The translations under genes were made by a program, and so were the position numbers. The notes under the pieces are model-generated. The model was not told the DNA's origin and did not search any database. It saw only the letters and a list, made by a program, of their open reading frames with translations. From Moorena producens 3L (GTDB lineage: Bacteria > Cyanobacteriota > Cyanobacteriia > Cyanobacteriales > Coleofasciculaceae): a stretch of DNA of 64,000 nt. Every line of letters begins with the position of its first letter. Position 1 is the stretch's first letter. Location: positions 59,306 through 123,305 of the forward strand of contig NZ_GL890964.1 of the NCBI RefSeq assembly GCF_000211815.1, given 5' to 3'. Below are positions 42,599-51,820 of the stretch, in pieces.

Positions 42599-43300
42599 TC
42601 AAACCGCTAAGAATTGCTGAATCACATCCTGACTCAGTTCACTAGTCACCCCTGATGCCACAATTCCACCCTTCTGCATGGCATAGTAGCGGTCAGCTTG
42701 TCGGACAAAATGTAGATGCTGCTCCACCAAGAGCACAGAAATCCCAGTGCTTTCAATAATCCGCCGCACAGCCGCTTCAATTTCCAGAATAATCGACGGT
42801 TGAATCCCTTCGGTGGGTTCGTCTAACACTAATAACTGAGGACGTCCCATTAATGCCCGTGCGATCGCTAATTGTTGCTGTTGTCCACCACTCAAGTCAC
42901 CACCCATCCGGGACAACATTGATTTTAAGACTGGAAACAGCTCAAAGATACTGTCTAGGATGTCGTCTTCAGCCTTTCTACCCCCTCGACGTGCTTCTAA
43001 ACCCAGCAACAAATTCTCTTTCACCGTTACCCGAGGGATAATCTCCCGCCCTTGGGGCACATAGCCAATCCCTAATCTGGCTCGTTTATCCGTCGATAGT
43101 TTGGTCAGCGGTTGACCAGCAAAGGTAATGGTGCCAGTGCGGGGTTTGAGTAATCCCATAATCGTTTTGAGTAGAGTAGTTTTGCCCACACCATTCCGTC
43201 CAATCAGGCAAACCATTTGTCCTGCTGGTACATTCAAATCTACATTTCTGAGAATGTGGCTTTCACCGTAGTAGACATTTAAATTGGAAATTTGCAGCAT
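42599..43300 (-). CDS. urtE: Urea ABC transporter ATP-binding protein UrtE
   Basis: A 233-residue LivF-type ABC ATPase. It has Walker A GRNGVGKTTLLKT, signature LSGGQQQQLAIARAL, Walker B LLVLDEPTEGIQPSI and LLVEQHLHFV. It pairs with UrtD to power uptake of urea through UrtBC, with UrtA as binding protein. It is the last gene of the urtABCDE set on the minus strand. The upstream 324-base spacer holds heptamer repeats only. Confidence 0.95.
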   Translation of the reverse strand: MLQISNLNVYYGESHILRNVDLNVPAGQMVCLIGRNGVGKTTLLKTIMGLLKPRTGTITFAGQPLTKLSTDKRARLGIGYVPQGREIIPRVTVKENLLLGLEARRGGRKAEDDILDSIFELFPVLKSMLSRMGGDLSGGQQQQLAIARALMGRPQLLVLDEPTEGIQPSIILEIEAAVRRIIESTGISVLLVEQHLHFVRQADRYYAMQKGGIVASGVTSELSQDVIQQFLAV

Positions 43301-43317
43301 AAGAGTTTTTTAGAAGT

Positions 43318-43445
43318 TAGAAGTTAGAATTTAGAATTTAGAATTTAGAATTTAGAATTTAGAATTTAGAATTTAGAATTTAGAATTTAGAATTTAGAAT
43401 TTAGAATCGGAAATCGGGAATCGGGAATCGGGAATCGGGAATCGC
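43318..43445. repeat. Heptamer tracts (TTTAGAA)n and (GGGAATC)n
   Basis: About twelve TTTAGAA units are followed by GGGAATC units. Downstream at 43470-43605 are (TTGCCTA/TTGCCTC)n units and the 27-bp palindrome at 43535-43561. All lie between urtD and urtE. Confidence 0.92.
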
Positions 43446-43534
43446 AAAAATCCCGATATAGTAGATTAACTCTTGCCTATTGCCTATTGCCTATTGCCTA
43501 TTGCCTCTTGCCTCTTGCTTCTTGCCTCTTGCCT

Positions 43535-43561
43535 CCCCTCCTGGGAGGGGTTAGGGGTGGG
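43535..43561. repeat. 27-bp G/C palindromic repeat
   Basis: This begins CCCCTCCTGGGAGGGG, followed by TTAGGGGTGGG. It is the exact inverse of the copy at 53655-53681. Confidence 0.85.
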
Positions 43562-43624
43562 TTCCTCTTGCCTATTGCCTCTTGCCTATTACCTATTGCC
43601 TTAAATGCTATAACACTTTACCCT

Positions 43625-44761
43625 TTACTCTTCTCCTACTTCTGCTTCCAAGCTTTTTACCACTTCTGCTGGCAGATCCAACAGCTTCACCAAGTTTTGG
43701 TAAGCCGCTGCTTCAGCATCGTTAATCTTTGGTTCGCTAGGTGTACGGGAACTTGATTTAATCACTTCATAAGCCAGCTTCACGATTAGTTTTCGTTCTT
43801 CAATAGTTTCTATTTCAGTAGTCAACTCTTCGATGGAAACATTAAGTGCTAAATAATTCTGTAACTCTTGTTGCAATTGTTGCTTTTGTTCTGCATCTGT
43901 AGCAAACACTTCGCTAAAGCGAGATATCATCACATCAATTTCTTCTGGTGCCAGATTACCATCAGACCAAGCCATAGCAGACACAATCCGTAGCATTTTC
44001 ATTTGCTCCGCTGTAATCGATGGCTTTTGTCCTAAATACACTTCAATCACGCGGGGGTCATTTTGGACTTGATCCATTGTGCCTTCACACAACACTGACC
44101 CCTGATGTAATACGGTTACTTGACTAGCAATCTGGCGCACAAATTCCATATCGTGTTCAATCACAATAATGGAATGACTCTTGGCTAGAGCTAACAGCAA
44201 ATCTCCGACATTTTCTGTCTCTTCATCCGTTAAACCAGCCACCGGTTCATCTACTAGTAATAAATCCGGAGACTGAGCCACTAACATCCCAATTTCTAAC
44301 CGCTGTTTTTCTCCATGGGAGAGTAACTCCGCCAGTAAATTCGCTTTTTCCACTAAACCAATGGTGTGCAGCAAACCTGCTACTGTCCGTTTTTCCCCGG
44401 GTAATGTACGTCCAAACAGGGTGGAAAACACATTCTTATCACGATTGCAGGCTAAATCTAAGTTTTCTCGAACCGTTAGATTTAGGTAGACTCGTGGTGT
44501 CTGAAATTTTCGACCAATGCCGAAGCGAGAGATTTGGTGTTCAGATAAGCCTCGCAAATCCTCTCCCTTAAACAACACCCGTCCCTCCGTTGGCTGTACT
44601 TTCCCAGTCACTACATCCAGAAACGTAGTTTTCCCAGCACCATTAGGACCAATCATCACTCGCAATTCCCCAGCATCCATACTAAAGTTAAACTGGTTAA
44701 TTGCTTTGAAGCCATCAAAACTTACCGTTAGGTTATCAATTTCAAGAATTTTTGAGTTCAT
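43625..44761 (-). CDS. urtD: Urea ABC transporter ATP-binding protein UrtD with TerB-like C-terminal domain
   Basis: A 378-residue protein. Residues 1-250 are a LivG-type ABC ATPase (GPNGAGKTTFLDV, LLSHGEKQRLEIGML, LLLVDEPVAGLTDEE, VIEHDMEFV). Residues 258-378 form an extra helical domain (MLRIVSAMAWSDGNLAPEEI, EERKLIVKLAYEVIKSSSRT) that resembles the tellurite-resistance TerB fold. UrtD proteins usually end near 250 residues. The extension begins soon after the last ABC motif, with no stop or frameshift between. It may tether regulatory or membrane-stress functions to the transporter; that is inference. Confidence 0.93.
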   Translation of the reverse strand: MNSKILEIDNLTVSFDGFKAINQFNFSMDAGELRVMIGPNGAGKTTFLDVVTGKVQPTEGRVLFKGEDLRGLSEHQISRFGIGRKFQTPRVYLNLTVRENLDLACNRDKNVFSTLFGRTLPGEKRTVAGLLHTIGLVEKANLLAELLSHGEKQRLEIGMLVAQSPDLLLVDEPVAGLTDEETENVGDLLLALAKSHSIIVIEHDMEFVRQIASQVTVLHQGSVLCEGTMDQVQNDPRVIEVYLGQKPSITAEQMKMLRIVSAMAWSDGNLAPEEIDVMISRFSEVFATDAEQKQQLQQELQNYLALNVSIEELTTEIETIEERKLIVKLAYEVIKSSSRTPSEPKINDAEAAAYQNLVKLLDLPAEVVKSLEAEVGEE

Positions 44762-44801
44762 TTGTAGTTTGCTAATGGTTAATGACTTTAGAAGTTGTAA
44801 G

Positions 44802-45010
44802 CTATCAGCTATCAGCTATCAGCTATCAGCTATCAGCTATCAGCATATGCTTAGATGGGCTTTTCCCCAGACTTTCAATATCTCATGAATCTCGTATAAA
44901 ATTCTCTCGTTTGCGTATCGGCGCACGCTACGCTGGGTTTATTTTAAGCTGTTCGCGTAGCGTGAGCTTTTAGCTCACGGCTGACAGCTGACAGCTGACG
45001 GCTGAATGCT
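44802..45010. repeat. (AGCTATC)n heptamers and HIP1-type palindrome
   Basis: Six AGCTATC units, then fragments GGCGCACGCTACGCTGGG and TTCGCGTAGCGTGAGC/GCTCACGGC, then CTGACAG units. They fill the 300-base urtC-urtD spacer. No gene. Confidence 0.8.
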
Positions 45011-45064
45011 CCCTGCTCCCTACTCCCTTGCTGTAATAACCATGCAATGGAAATCAAGACCAGC

Positions 45065-46231
45065 TTAATGACCAATCTCTTCTTTTTCCCGTTGGACTAG
45101 TGGGTCTTTTTCTAGGCTGGGATAAGTTGTTATCACTGGTTTTTCGGTACCAAAAAGCGATCGCATTTGTTCAATTCCCTCGTCTCGCAACCAGCCGACA
45201 ATACCATTAGGCAGTACTGTCACTACAATTAGGAACAGCGCGCCCTGGAAAAATAGCCAAACTTCGGGAAATTGCTCACTCAACAAGGTTTGACCTAGTC
45301 TGACTAATAAAGTACCCAGAATTGCTCCGATTAGAGTTCCTCGTCCTCCCACAGCCACCCAAATCACCATCTCAATGGAAAACGCTACTTCCATATAGCT
45401 GGGGGTAACAATCCCTGATTGGACCGTATAAAGGGCCCCAGCCACTCCAGCGATTCCCCCAGAAACCGCAAATACCAGGACTTTGAATCCGGTAGGATCG
45501 TAGCCAGAGAAACGCACCCGATTCTCATCATCCCGTATGGCAATTAACAACCGACCAAAACGTCCACTGGTTAACCAACGGCACAATAAGTAGATCAGAA
45601 CCACACACAGGATACTAATTTCGTAGAAAGCTAACTGAGCTTGTTTGGAACTTACTAACATCCCAAACAGGGTTTCTGTATCAGTTTTTAACCCATTAGT
45701 ACCATTAATTAGCTTTTGCTGTCCATTGAAAAAATTGAATAAAACCAGCAGTGCGGCTTGGGTTAAAATCGAGAAATAAACCCCTTTAATCCGGTTACGA
45801 AATACCAGATAACCCAGCAATCCAGCCACGATACTGGGAATTAAAACAATAGCAATTAGGGTAAAAGGAAAGGAATAAAATGGTTGCCAGAAGAATGGCA
45901 GTTCCTTTACACCATAGAGGGTAAAGAATTCCGGTATTTCTCCTTCTGGTAATTGCAGTTTGAGGTGCATAGCAAAGGCATAGCCCCCCAACGCAAAAAA
46001 TATACCATGTCCTAGACTCAGCAGTCCGGTATACCCCCAAATCAGGTCAATCCCTATCGCGACAATAGATAATGACAAAAAACGCCCCAACAGCTTGAGG
46101 CGAAAATCCGGCAAAATCACTGGCATTAATAACGCGAAAACTAGAGCAATTGCTACGATTGCTACTATTTCTATAATTAACTTTCGTCGCCGCTGCTTTT
46201 TAATGGCTTGTGTTCTAGATACATAGGTCAT
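45065..46231 (-). CDS. urtC: Urea ABC transporter permease UrtC
   Basis: A LivM-type permease of 388 residues with about ten membrane segments. It contains the family signatures IGIDLIWGYTGLLSLGHGIFF, AIRDDENRVRFSGYDPTGFK, FAVSGGIAGVAGALYT and WVAVGGRGTLIGAILGT. It forms the inner-membrane channel with UrtB. ATG at 46231 was preferred to an upstream TTG at 46249. The gene is separated from urtB by heptamer repeats. Confidence 0.95.
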   Translation of the reverse strand: MTYVSRTQAIKKQRRRKLIIEIVAIVAIALVFALLMPVILPDFRLKLLGRFLSLSIVAIGIDLIWGYTGLLSLGHGIFFALGGYAFAMHLKLQLPEGEIPEFFTLYGVKELPFFWQPFYSFPFTLIAIVLIPSIVAGLLGYLVFRNRIKGVYFSILTQAALLVLFNFFNGQQKLINGTNGLKTDTETLFGMLVSSKQAQLAFYEISILCVVLIYLLCRWLTSGRFGRLLIAIRDDENRVRFSGYDPTGFKVLVFAVSGGIAGVAGALYTVQSGIVTPSYMEVAFSIEMVIWVAVGGRGTLIGAILGTLLVRLGQTLLSEQFPEVWLFFQGALFLIVVTVLPNGIVGWLRDEGIEQMRSLFGTEKPVITTYPSLEKDPLVQREKEEIGH

Positions 46232-46287
46232 AATTTCTGAAAATAGCAACTATAGCATTTATCAATTTGGTGAGGTACGTTAGCAAA

Positions 46288-46372
46288 GGGAGCAGGGAAC
46301 AGGGAATCGGGAGTAGGGAATCGGGAGTAGGGAATCGGGAGTAGGGAATCGGGAATAGGGAATCGGGGGAAT
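46288..46372. repeat. (GGGAATC/GGGAGTA)n heptamers
   Basis: About ten heptamers lie between urtB and urtC. The flanks GTGAGGTACGTTA and GTACCTCATAAA are themselves an inverted pair. Confidence 0.85.
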
Positions 46373-46405
46373 AAAATTGACTGTACCTCATAAATGTTGA
46401 AAACG

Positions 46406-47575
46406 CTATAATTCCGCCGTGCGTCCTTTTTGTGGGAATATTCCTGAAGGTCTCACTTGTAAAAAAGTAATAATTAAAGCGAAGACCATAACTTTTGCCA
46501 TACTGGTGGTCGCAAAGAAGGTAAAGAAGTCCGTTACCGGTTTAAGAAACTCTACTGGCATCAACATAAAGGCTATGCTTCCCGAACCAATAATATAGGT
46601 AAGTGTACCAATTGCTAGGGCGGCTATTATGCTTCCGAATAAGTTTCCGACACCGCCAACCACCACCACCATAAAGGTATCGACGATATAATTTTGACCA
46701 GTATTGGGACCGACAGAACCTAGTAATGTAATCGCACAACCTGCTACACCAGCTAAACCAGAACCTAGGGCAAATGTTAACGCATCTACCTTTTGTGTAG
46801 GGATACCTAAGCAAGCACTCATATTGCGATTTTGGGTAACAGCTCTAATCCGTAATCCCCAACTGGAGCGATTTAAGAACCAGTAGGTTCCCAATAGACA
46901 AATAATCGTCAAAATAATGATAAAGATCCGGGCATAGGGCAATTGGAAGTTACCAATCGGAAATCCCCCTTGAAGCCATGCTGGTGCAGTCACGTCTACA
47001 TTTCTGGCACTAAACCAAGGTCGAGTAATTCCCCGTTGACCCGTTTGTCCTAACAACACCCCAGTTACGATCGCAATTCCTAGAGATAAGAATACCATCA
47101 AAGCCATCGTCCAATTGCGAATTCTCTGCCAATCTAAACGACGGCTGAGAACCCACCTTGACCCAAAAAACAGCAGGCAAAATACCGCAATTCCAATCAC
47201 CAATACCCAATTTACACTGCGGACAAACTGCCGCAATATCAAACTTACCCCCCAAGTAGCGAGAAGGGTTTCCAACGGTCGCCCATATAGATAACGAATG
47301 ACCCCCCTCTCCAATACCAGTCCTACCAACGCTGCCACCAGAAAAGCCATGGGCAGGGCAAATAAGATGTAGACATTAAACAACGAATCGCCAAAAAAGG
47401 CTTTAAAGGTATTTTGGACAACATACGTTGTATAAGCGCCCAACATCATTAACTCGCCATGAGCAAGATTAATCACGCCCATCAGTCCAAAGACAACAGC
47501 TAGTCCTAGGGCAGCGATCAGTAGCACGGAGCCAATACTAATCCCGTTAAAAATTCCTTCTAAAAGTGGCAGCAC
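46406..47575 (-). CDS. urtB: Urea ABC transporter permease UrtB
   Basis: A 389-residue LivH-type permease with about nine hydrophobic segments. It has VVFGLMGVINLAHGELMMLG, ERGVIRYLYGRPLETLLATWG, RNRNMSACLGIPTQKVDALTF-like and VVVVGGVGNLFGSI signatures. Translation starts at GTG 47575. It partners UrtC. The inter-UrtA/UrtB spacer carries a palindromic repeat (47734-47777). Confidence 0.95.
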   Translation of the reverse strand: MLPLLEGIFNGISIGSVLLIAALGLAVVFGLMGVINLAHGELMMLGAYTTYVVQNTFKAFFGDSLFNVYILFALPMAFLVAALVGLVLERGVIRYLYGRPLETLLATWGVSLILRQFVRSVNWVLVIGIAVFCLLFFGSRWVLSRRLDWQRIRNWTMALMVFLSLGIAIVTGVLLGQTGQRGITRPWFSARNVDVTAPAWLQGGFPIGNFQLPYARIFIIILTIICLLGTYWFLNRSSWGLRIRAVTQNRNMSACLGIPTQKVDALTFALGSGLAGVAGCAITLLGSVGPNTGQNYIVDTFMVVVVGGVGNLFGSIIAALAIGTLTYIIGSGSIAFMLMPVEFLKPVTDFFTFFATTSMAKVMVFALIITFLQVRPSGIFPQKGRTAEL

Positions 47576-47733
47576 AATTTAATAATTAAATATGAATTAT
47601 GAAGGATGAAGGGTGAATTATGAAGGATGAATTATGAATTATGAATGGTGAAAACTACTTGATTTTTATGTTTTTGAAGTTTATAGTAAGCACTCAATAC
47701 TCAACTAACAAAACTCAATTTTAAATGCCTTAA

Positions 47734-47777
47734 GGCGCGCTTTCCAATGGCCGGGGAACCCGGCCTTGGGTCGCGCC
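47734..47777. repeat. GGYGCGCTT...GGGTCGCRCC palindromic repeat, copy 1
   Basis: A 44-bp palindrome with ends GGCGCGCTTTCC and GGGTCGCGCC around an inner GGCCGGGGAACCCGGCC. It lies between urtA and urtB, where it could form an RNA hairpin that tunes relative expression after the abundant UrtA. Confidence 0.8.
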
Positions 47778-47816
47778 TGTAGTTTACTTCATAGGTCATA
47801 ATTCATCCTTGATCAC

Positions 47817-49100
47817 TTATGCTTTCTCCTTTTTGTACTTCCCTCCCTTATTGGGATCGCTCCAGTCACACCCATACCCTTTCGTTTCTGCTACATATTG
47901 ATTCCAGGGGATGGGAGGAACGGGTTTAGGTGTGGATGAGACAATTTTGAACTGACCATCGGCTTGGATTTCACCAATGCGCACTGTCTTAGAAATGTGA
48001 TGATTTGGATACATCTCTACTGCTCCTTCTGGTGCGCCAAATTTTTGACCGATAGCAGCTTTGCGCACAGGCTCTAGGTCAGTAGTTCCAGCTTGCTCTA
48101 CCGCCTGCTTCCATAGGTAAACCATAATGTAAGCCGCTTCCATGGGGTCGTTGGTTACCCGGTCTTCGCCATACTCGGCTTTGAAGGCTTCCACAAACTG
48201 CTTATTGTCGAGGCTATCAACAGATTGGAAGTAGTTCCAGGCGGCGTAGTGACCAATTAGAAATTCTGGACCAATCTGCCTGACTTCCTCTTCTGCAATA
48301 CTCACCGACATCGTGGGATATTTGTCTGGAGTGAGTCCAGCACCCTTGAGTTGTTTAAAGAAGGCGACGTTACTATCCCCGTTGAGACTGTTGAAGATTA
48401 CGCCACCATTTGGTAGGGCGGCTTTAATCTTAGAAATGATCGGGGTAACTTCTGTATTACCAAGGGGAAGGTAATCCTCGCCCACGGTCTCTCCACCCAG
48501 GGCTTTGAGTTGCTCCTTAATAATTGTGTTAGCGGTACGAGGGAAAACATAGTCCGAGCCCACTAAGAAAAACTTTTTGCCCTTGTTTTTCAGCAACCAA
48601 TCTACCGCTGGCTCAATCTGCTGATTTGGTGCAGCACCTGTGTAGAAAATATTCTTGGAACACTCCTGCCCTTCGTACTGCACAGGATACCAAAGCATAT
48701 GGTCTTTGGATTCAAACACTGGTAGCACAGCCTTACGGCTAGCCGATGTCCAGCAACCAAAAATAGTAACAACTTGATCCTTATCAATCAGTTTGGCAGC
48801 TTTCTCAGCAAAGGTTGGCCAGTCAGACGCACCATCCTCAACAATAGGCACAATTTTCTTGCCTAATACCCCCCCGGCTTCATTAATCTCCTTGATGGCA
48901 AGCTTTTCAGCTTCCACCACAGTGGTCTCACTAATTGCCATAGTACCGGTCAGGGAGTGGAGAATACCCACTTTGATCGTGTCTTCACCACTAGCATCTG
49001 AACTCTCGGTGGCTGTGGAGCAAGCCTTCAACAGAAGACTAGTTCCCAATGCCGCTGAGCTATAAAGCAGAAATTTACGTCGTCCTAATCCACTTACCAT
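47817..49100 (-). CDS. urtA: Urea ABC transporter substrate-binding protein UrtA
   Basis: A periplasmic binding protein of 427 residues. The twin-arginine-like GRRKFLLYSSAALGTSLLLK is followed by the lipobox-type LKACS. The core reads IKVGILHSLTGTMAISETTV, FGCWTSASRKAVLPVFE and LVGSDYVFPRTAN, which are hallmarks of UrtA/AmiC-like receptors. It captures urea (or short amides) for UrtBCDE and heads the operon. ATG at 49100 was chosen over TTG 49112 because AGAGGA lies upstream of it. A GTA-N8-TAC sequence overlaps the leader but is too close to the start to be a normal NtcA activation site. Confidence 0.95.
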   Translation of the reverse strand: MVSGLGRRKFLLYSSAALGTSLLLKACSTATESSDASGEDTIKVGILHSLTGTMAISETTVVEAEKLAIKEINEAGGVLGKKIVPIVEDGASDWPTFAEKAAKLIDKDQVVTIFGCWTSASRKAVLPVFESKDHMLWYPVQYEGQECSKNIFYTGAAPNQQIEPAVDWLLKNKGKKFFLVGSDYVFPRTANTIIKEQLKALGGETVGEDYLPLGNTEVTPIISKIKAALPNGGVIFNSLNGDSNVAFFKQLKGAGLTPDKYPTMSVSIAEEEVRQIGPEFLIGHYAAWNYFQSVDSLDNKQFVEAFKAEYGEDRVTNDPMEAAYIMVYLWKQAVEQAGTTDLEPVRKAAIGQKFGAPEGAVEMYPNHHISKTVRIGEIQADGQFKIVSSTPKPVPPIPWNQYVAETKGYGCDWSDPNKGGKYKKEKA

Positions 49101-49112
49101 ACTTTCGTACAA

Positions 49113-49615
49113 TCCTCTACCAAATTTAGGCGTAGCCTCATTGAAAAAATTGCGAAGCTAGGGTGTGATATTAGACCTAGGATTGCAAGTAAACTGTTAA
49201 TTAGGATACAAAAAAGCTAAACTTTCGATCAGTTCATGAAAAATTGACATTTTTTAACATTTTTTAACATTTTTTTGAATCAGATCTACCCATGCTGAGC
49301 ACTATCTATTCACATTCTGTTAATGAACTCTTTACAGCCTGGATAAGCAAAACCTCCTTTACAAAAGCAAGAGAGAGCAGGCGAAGCCAGGACCGGTTAC
49401 TATGGTTCAATAACCTCGAAAAAAGCCTATTTTTGCCTAAAAATATAATATTGCCGCCATTAGGCATCATCTATTCAAGCTTTATTGCTCAACTTCTAAA
49501 CTTACGGTTGTCTTGTAACCTATTGTCTTGTAACTCAGTGTACAGATTGACCATAAGGTTGATGTATTAATAAACACTAACGACTCATGCGCTAACATTT
49601 GGCGAGATTTAAGCT
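49113..49615. other. Non-coding region upstream of urtA and the sensor kinase
   Basis: A 500-base AT-rich divergent intergenic region that must contain the urt promoter. It holds a tandem TTTTTAACAT (x2) at 49251-49270. No gene, riboswitch or well-placed NtcA box was recognised. Confidence 0.5.
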
Positions 49616-51409
49616 TTGTCAGGGGAGGATTTCCAAGGATGTCACACTGGATGTCACCCGAACTCAGGGGCATCCAGAATCAACTGGATCAATCAATTCC
49701 TAGCCAGTGCGAGCATTCGGCAGAAAGTTTTTGTTGGCTATGCACTCTCCATTGGTTTGGCCATTTTGGGAACAACGACTGGATTAGGGATTGGCCAGCA
49801 TTACCAAAAGTCAGCACTAGCTGAACTCACTCGTGCCCAAAAACAAGAACATCTGCTGAAGAATTTACAAATCGCGATTTTAGACCTACGTTCCTATCCC
49901 TACTTAGGTGCGCTTTCCGTGATGGCGAGCAATCCCTCGCCATCACGGGTCGCACCTCCTGTTGCTGTGCCCTTGGAAGACCTACAGCCGCTTCAAGAGA
50001 AAATTGACCAAGCTCAGCAACTGCTGTTGGAAGCGCAACGGTTTGTCAGAGAGTTTGATACCTGTTCTAAAACAAATACCAATCATTTACTGGATTTACT
50101 CAAGACCTACAGGATAATTATTGATTCCTACAACACTCTCATTCAATCCCTGTTGCCGGAAAGCGCACCTGATGATCAGCTTAAACTTGCCCAAAGGCAA
50201 CTGTTGCCACAGAACAATCCTGAATTAACCACTGCCCTAGAACGCTTTTTTGAGCAGTCAGACCAGCTGATTAGAGCAGCTCAAGTCAAACAGCAGCAAG
50301 GGTTGAGCGCCCTTAACCGTGCTGATCAGTTGTGCTTTGGGATCATTGTCAGCAGTATGATCGCCTCAGTTGCGATCGCAATCCTATTAGCTATTCATAC
50401 CAGTAATGCGATCGCACAGCGAATCAAAAGCCTGACTGAGATCACCGAACAGGTCAAACAGGAGTCTAACTTTACCCTGCAAGCACCAGTCACGACCCGA
50501 GATGAAGTGGGTGTGTTAGCCACTTCTCTCAATCAGCTGATTCACGGTATGGCTGACTACACCCAGGAACTCCAGCAAACGGAAATCCAGCTGATTCAAA
50601 ACGAAAAAATGTCCAGTTTGGGTACTATGGTTGCTGGTATTGCCCATGAAATGAACAATCCGATTAACTTTATCTACGGCAATCTGTTCTTTGCCAGCGA
50701 TTATATTGAGGATTTACTCTCTCTGGTGGAACTCTATCAGCAGTATTATCCCAACCCTGACCCAGAGATTAAAAATCGGCTCGAAGAGATTGATCTGGAA
50801 TTTTTGGCCCAAGACTTGCCTAAAATCATCGCTTCCATGAAAGGCGGAGCTGAGCGCATTCGTGAAATTGTGCTTTCGATGAGGAATTTTTCCCGATTGG
50901 ATGAAGCCGAGATCAAACCGGTTAACATCCATGAAGGAATTGACAATACCCTCGTTCTGCTCAGCAACCGCCTCAAGCCAGGGATTGAGGTGATCAAGCA
51001 GTATGGGGATTTACCTGTGGTGGATTGCTACCCAGCTCAACTGAATCAGGTATTTTTGAGTATCTTGGAAAATGCCCTTGATGCCATAGAACAGGATGCT
51101 ACAGAACACAAGGCTATAGAACACAAGAGTGTCGAATCTTGCCCATCCCCAGTCTTCACCATTCGGATTCAAACGGAGCTAGTTGATCAAAACTGGGTAG
51201 TTATCCGAATCGCTGACAATGGCCCTGGGATTGCCGCAGCCATTAAAGACCGGATATTTGACCCATTTTTCACTACCAAAGACCCAGGCCAGGGAACTGG
51301 CTTGGGACTCGCCATTACCTACCAAATTATTACCCAGCATCGAGGAAAAATTGAGGTGGCTTCAGAACCAGGTCAGGGAGCCGAGTTTGTCATTAGTTTG
51401 CCAAGATAA
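49616..51409 (+). CDS. HAMP-domain sensor histidine kinase
   Basis: A 597-residue membrane sensor kinase. Transmembrane helix 1 is near residues 35-60, a periplasmic sensing region covers 60-240, and helix 2 (FGIIVSSMIASVAIAILLAI) follows. The HAMP linker leads to the HisKA H-box MVAGIAHEMNNPINFI and the HATPase N/G boxes (FLSILENALDAI, IADNGPGI, FTTKDPGQGTGLGLAI). It would autophosphorylate the H-box His; the partner regulator is not in the window. The frame opens at TTG 49616 with no good ATG, so the true start is uncertain. Bases 49907-49956 are a palindromic repeat inside the coding sequence. Confidence 0.9.
   Translation: MSGEDFQGCHTGCHPNSGASRINWINQFLASASIRQKVFVGYALSIGLAILGTTTGLGIGQHYQKSALAELTRAQKQEHLLKNLQIAILDLRSYPYLGALSVMASNPSPSRVAPPVAVPLEDLQPLQEKIDQAQQLLLEAQRFVREFDTCSKTNTNHLLDLLKTYRIIIDSYNTLIQSLLPESAPDDQLKLAQRQLLPQNNPELTTALERFFEQSDQLIRAAQVKQQQGLSALNRADQLCFGIIVSSMIASVAIAILLAIHTSNAIAQRIKSLTEITEQVKQESNFTLQAPVTTRDEVGVLATSLNQLIHGMADYTQELQQTEIQLIQNEKMSSLGTMVAGIAHEMNNPINFIYGNLFFASDYIEDLLSLVELYQQYYPNPDPEIKNRLEEIDLEFLAQDLPKIIASMKGGAERIREIVLSMRNFSRLDEAEIKPVNIHEGIDNTLVLLSNRLKPGIEVIKQYGDLPVVDCYPAQLNQVFLSILENALDAIEQDATEHKAIEHKSVESCPSPVFTIRIQTELVDQNWVVIRIADNGPGIAAAIKDRIFDPFFTTKDPGQGTGLGLAITYQIITQHRGKIEVASEPGQGAEFVISLPR
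49907..49956. repeat. GGYGCGCTT...GGGTCGCRCC palindromic repeat, copy 2 (inside kinase gene)
   Basis: A 50-bp element with ends GGTGCGCTTTCC and GGGTCGCACC and the inner palindrome GTGATGGCGAG/CTCGCCATCAC. It lies in frame in the periplasmic region of the sensor kinase, encoding GALSVMASNPSPSRVAPP. Confidence 0.85.
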
Positions 51410-51424
51410 AATCTGAAAACCTCA

Positions 51425-51469
51425 GGTGCGATTGACCCATTAAGAATTAAATTCGCCACAGGTCGCACC
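51425..51469. repeat. GGYGCGCTT...GGGTCGCRCC palindromic repeat, copy 3
   Basis: A 45-bp element 16 bases after the kinase stop codon. It is almost the exact reverse complement of the copy at 59778-59822. The rest of the 51.41-51.82 kb spacer contains heptamer-like GCTATCAGCC strings and no gene. Confidence 0.85.
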
Positions 51470-51820
51470 TTCTGCGACAAGGGTTAAGTAAAGGTAAGCT
51501 ATCAGCTATCAGCCGTCAGCAGTCAGCTAATCAACGGTCGTAAACAAGAATCGGGGGTGCTGGTAGCACAGGCTTCTAGCTGGTGGCACAAGCTTCGACG
51601 CATCGGACCAAACCCATTAGCTGATAGCTGACGGCTGAATGCTTACAAGTAAAGAATTCCTATTACTTATAGGGTTTCGTGCGCAGTTGAGCCTAAGTCC
51701 TGACAGCGTACCATCAACAGTCAACTATATAAGTAATATTTTGTATCAAGGACTACAAACACCTGGTCAGAGGTTTGTTACTTTCATCCATTAGACTGAT
51801 GACAGGTGTGAGTGAGAACA

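Noticed and set aside
49107..49120. GTA-N8-TAC (NtcA-type) sequence upstream of urtA
   Set aside because: It lies only about 7 bases before the urtA ATG and overlaps the ribosome-binding region, not the -41 position needed for NtcA activation; likely chance.
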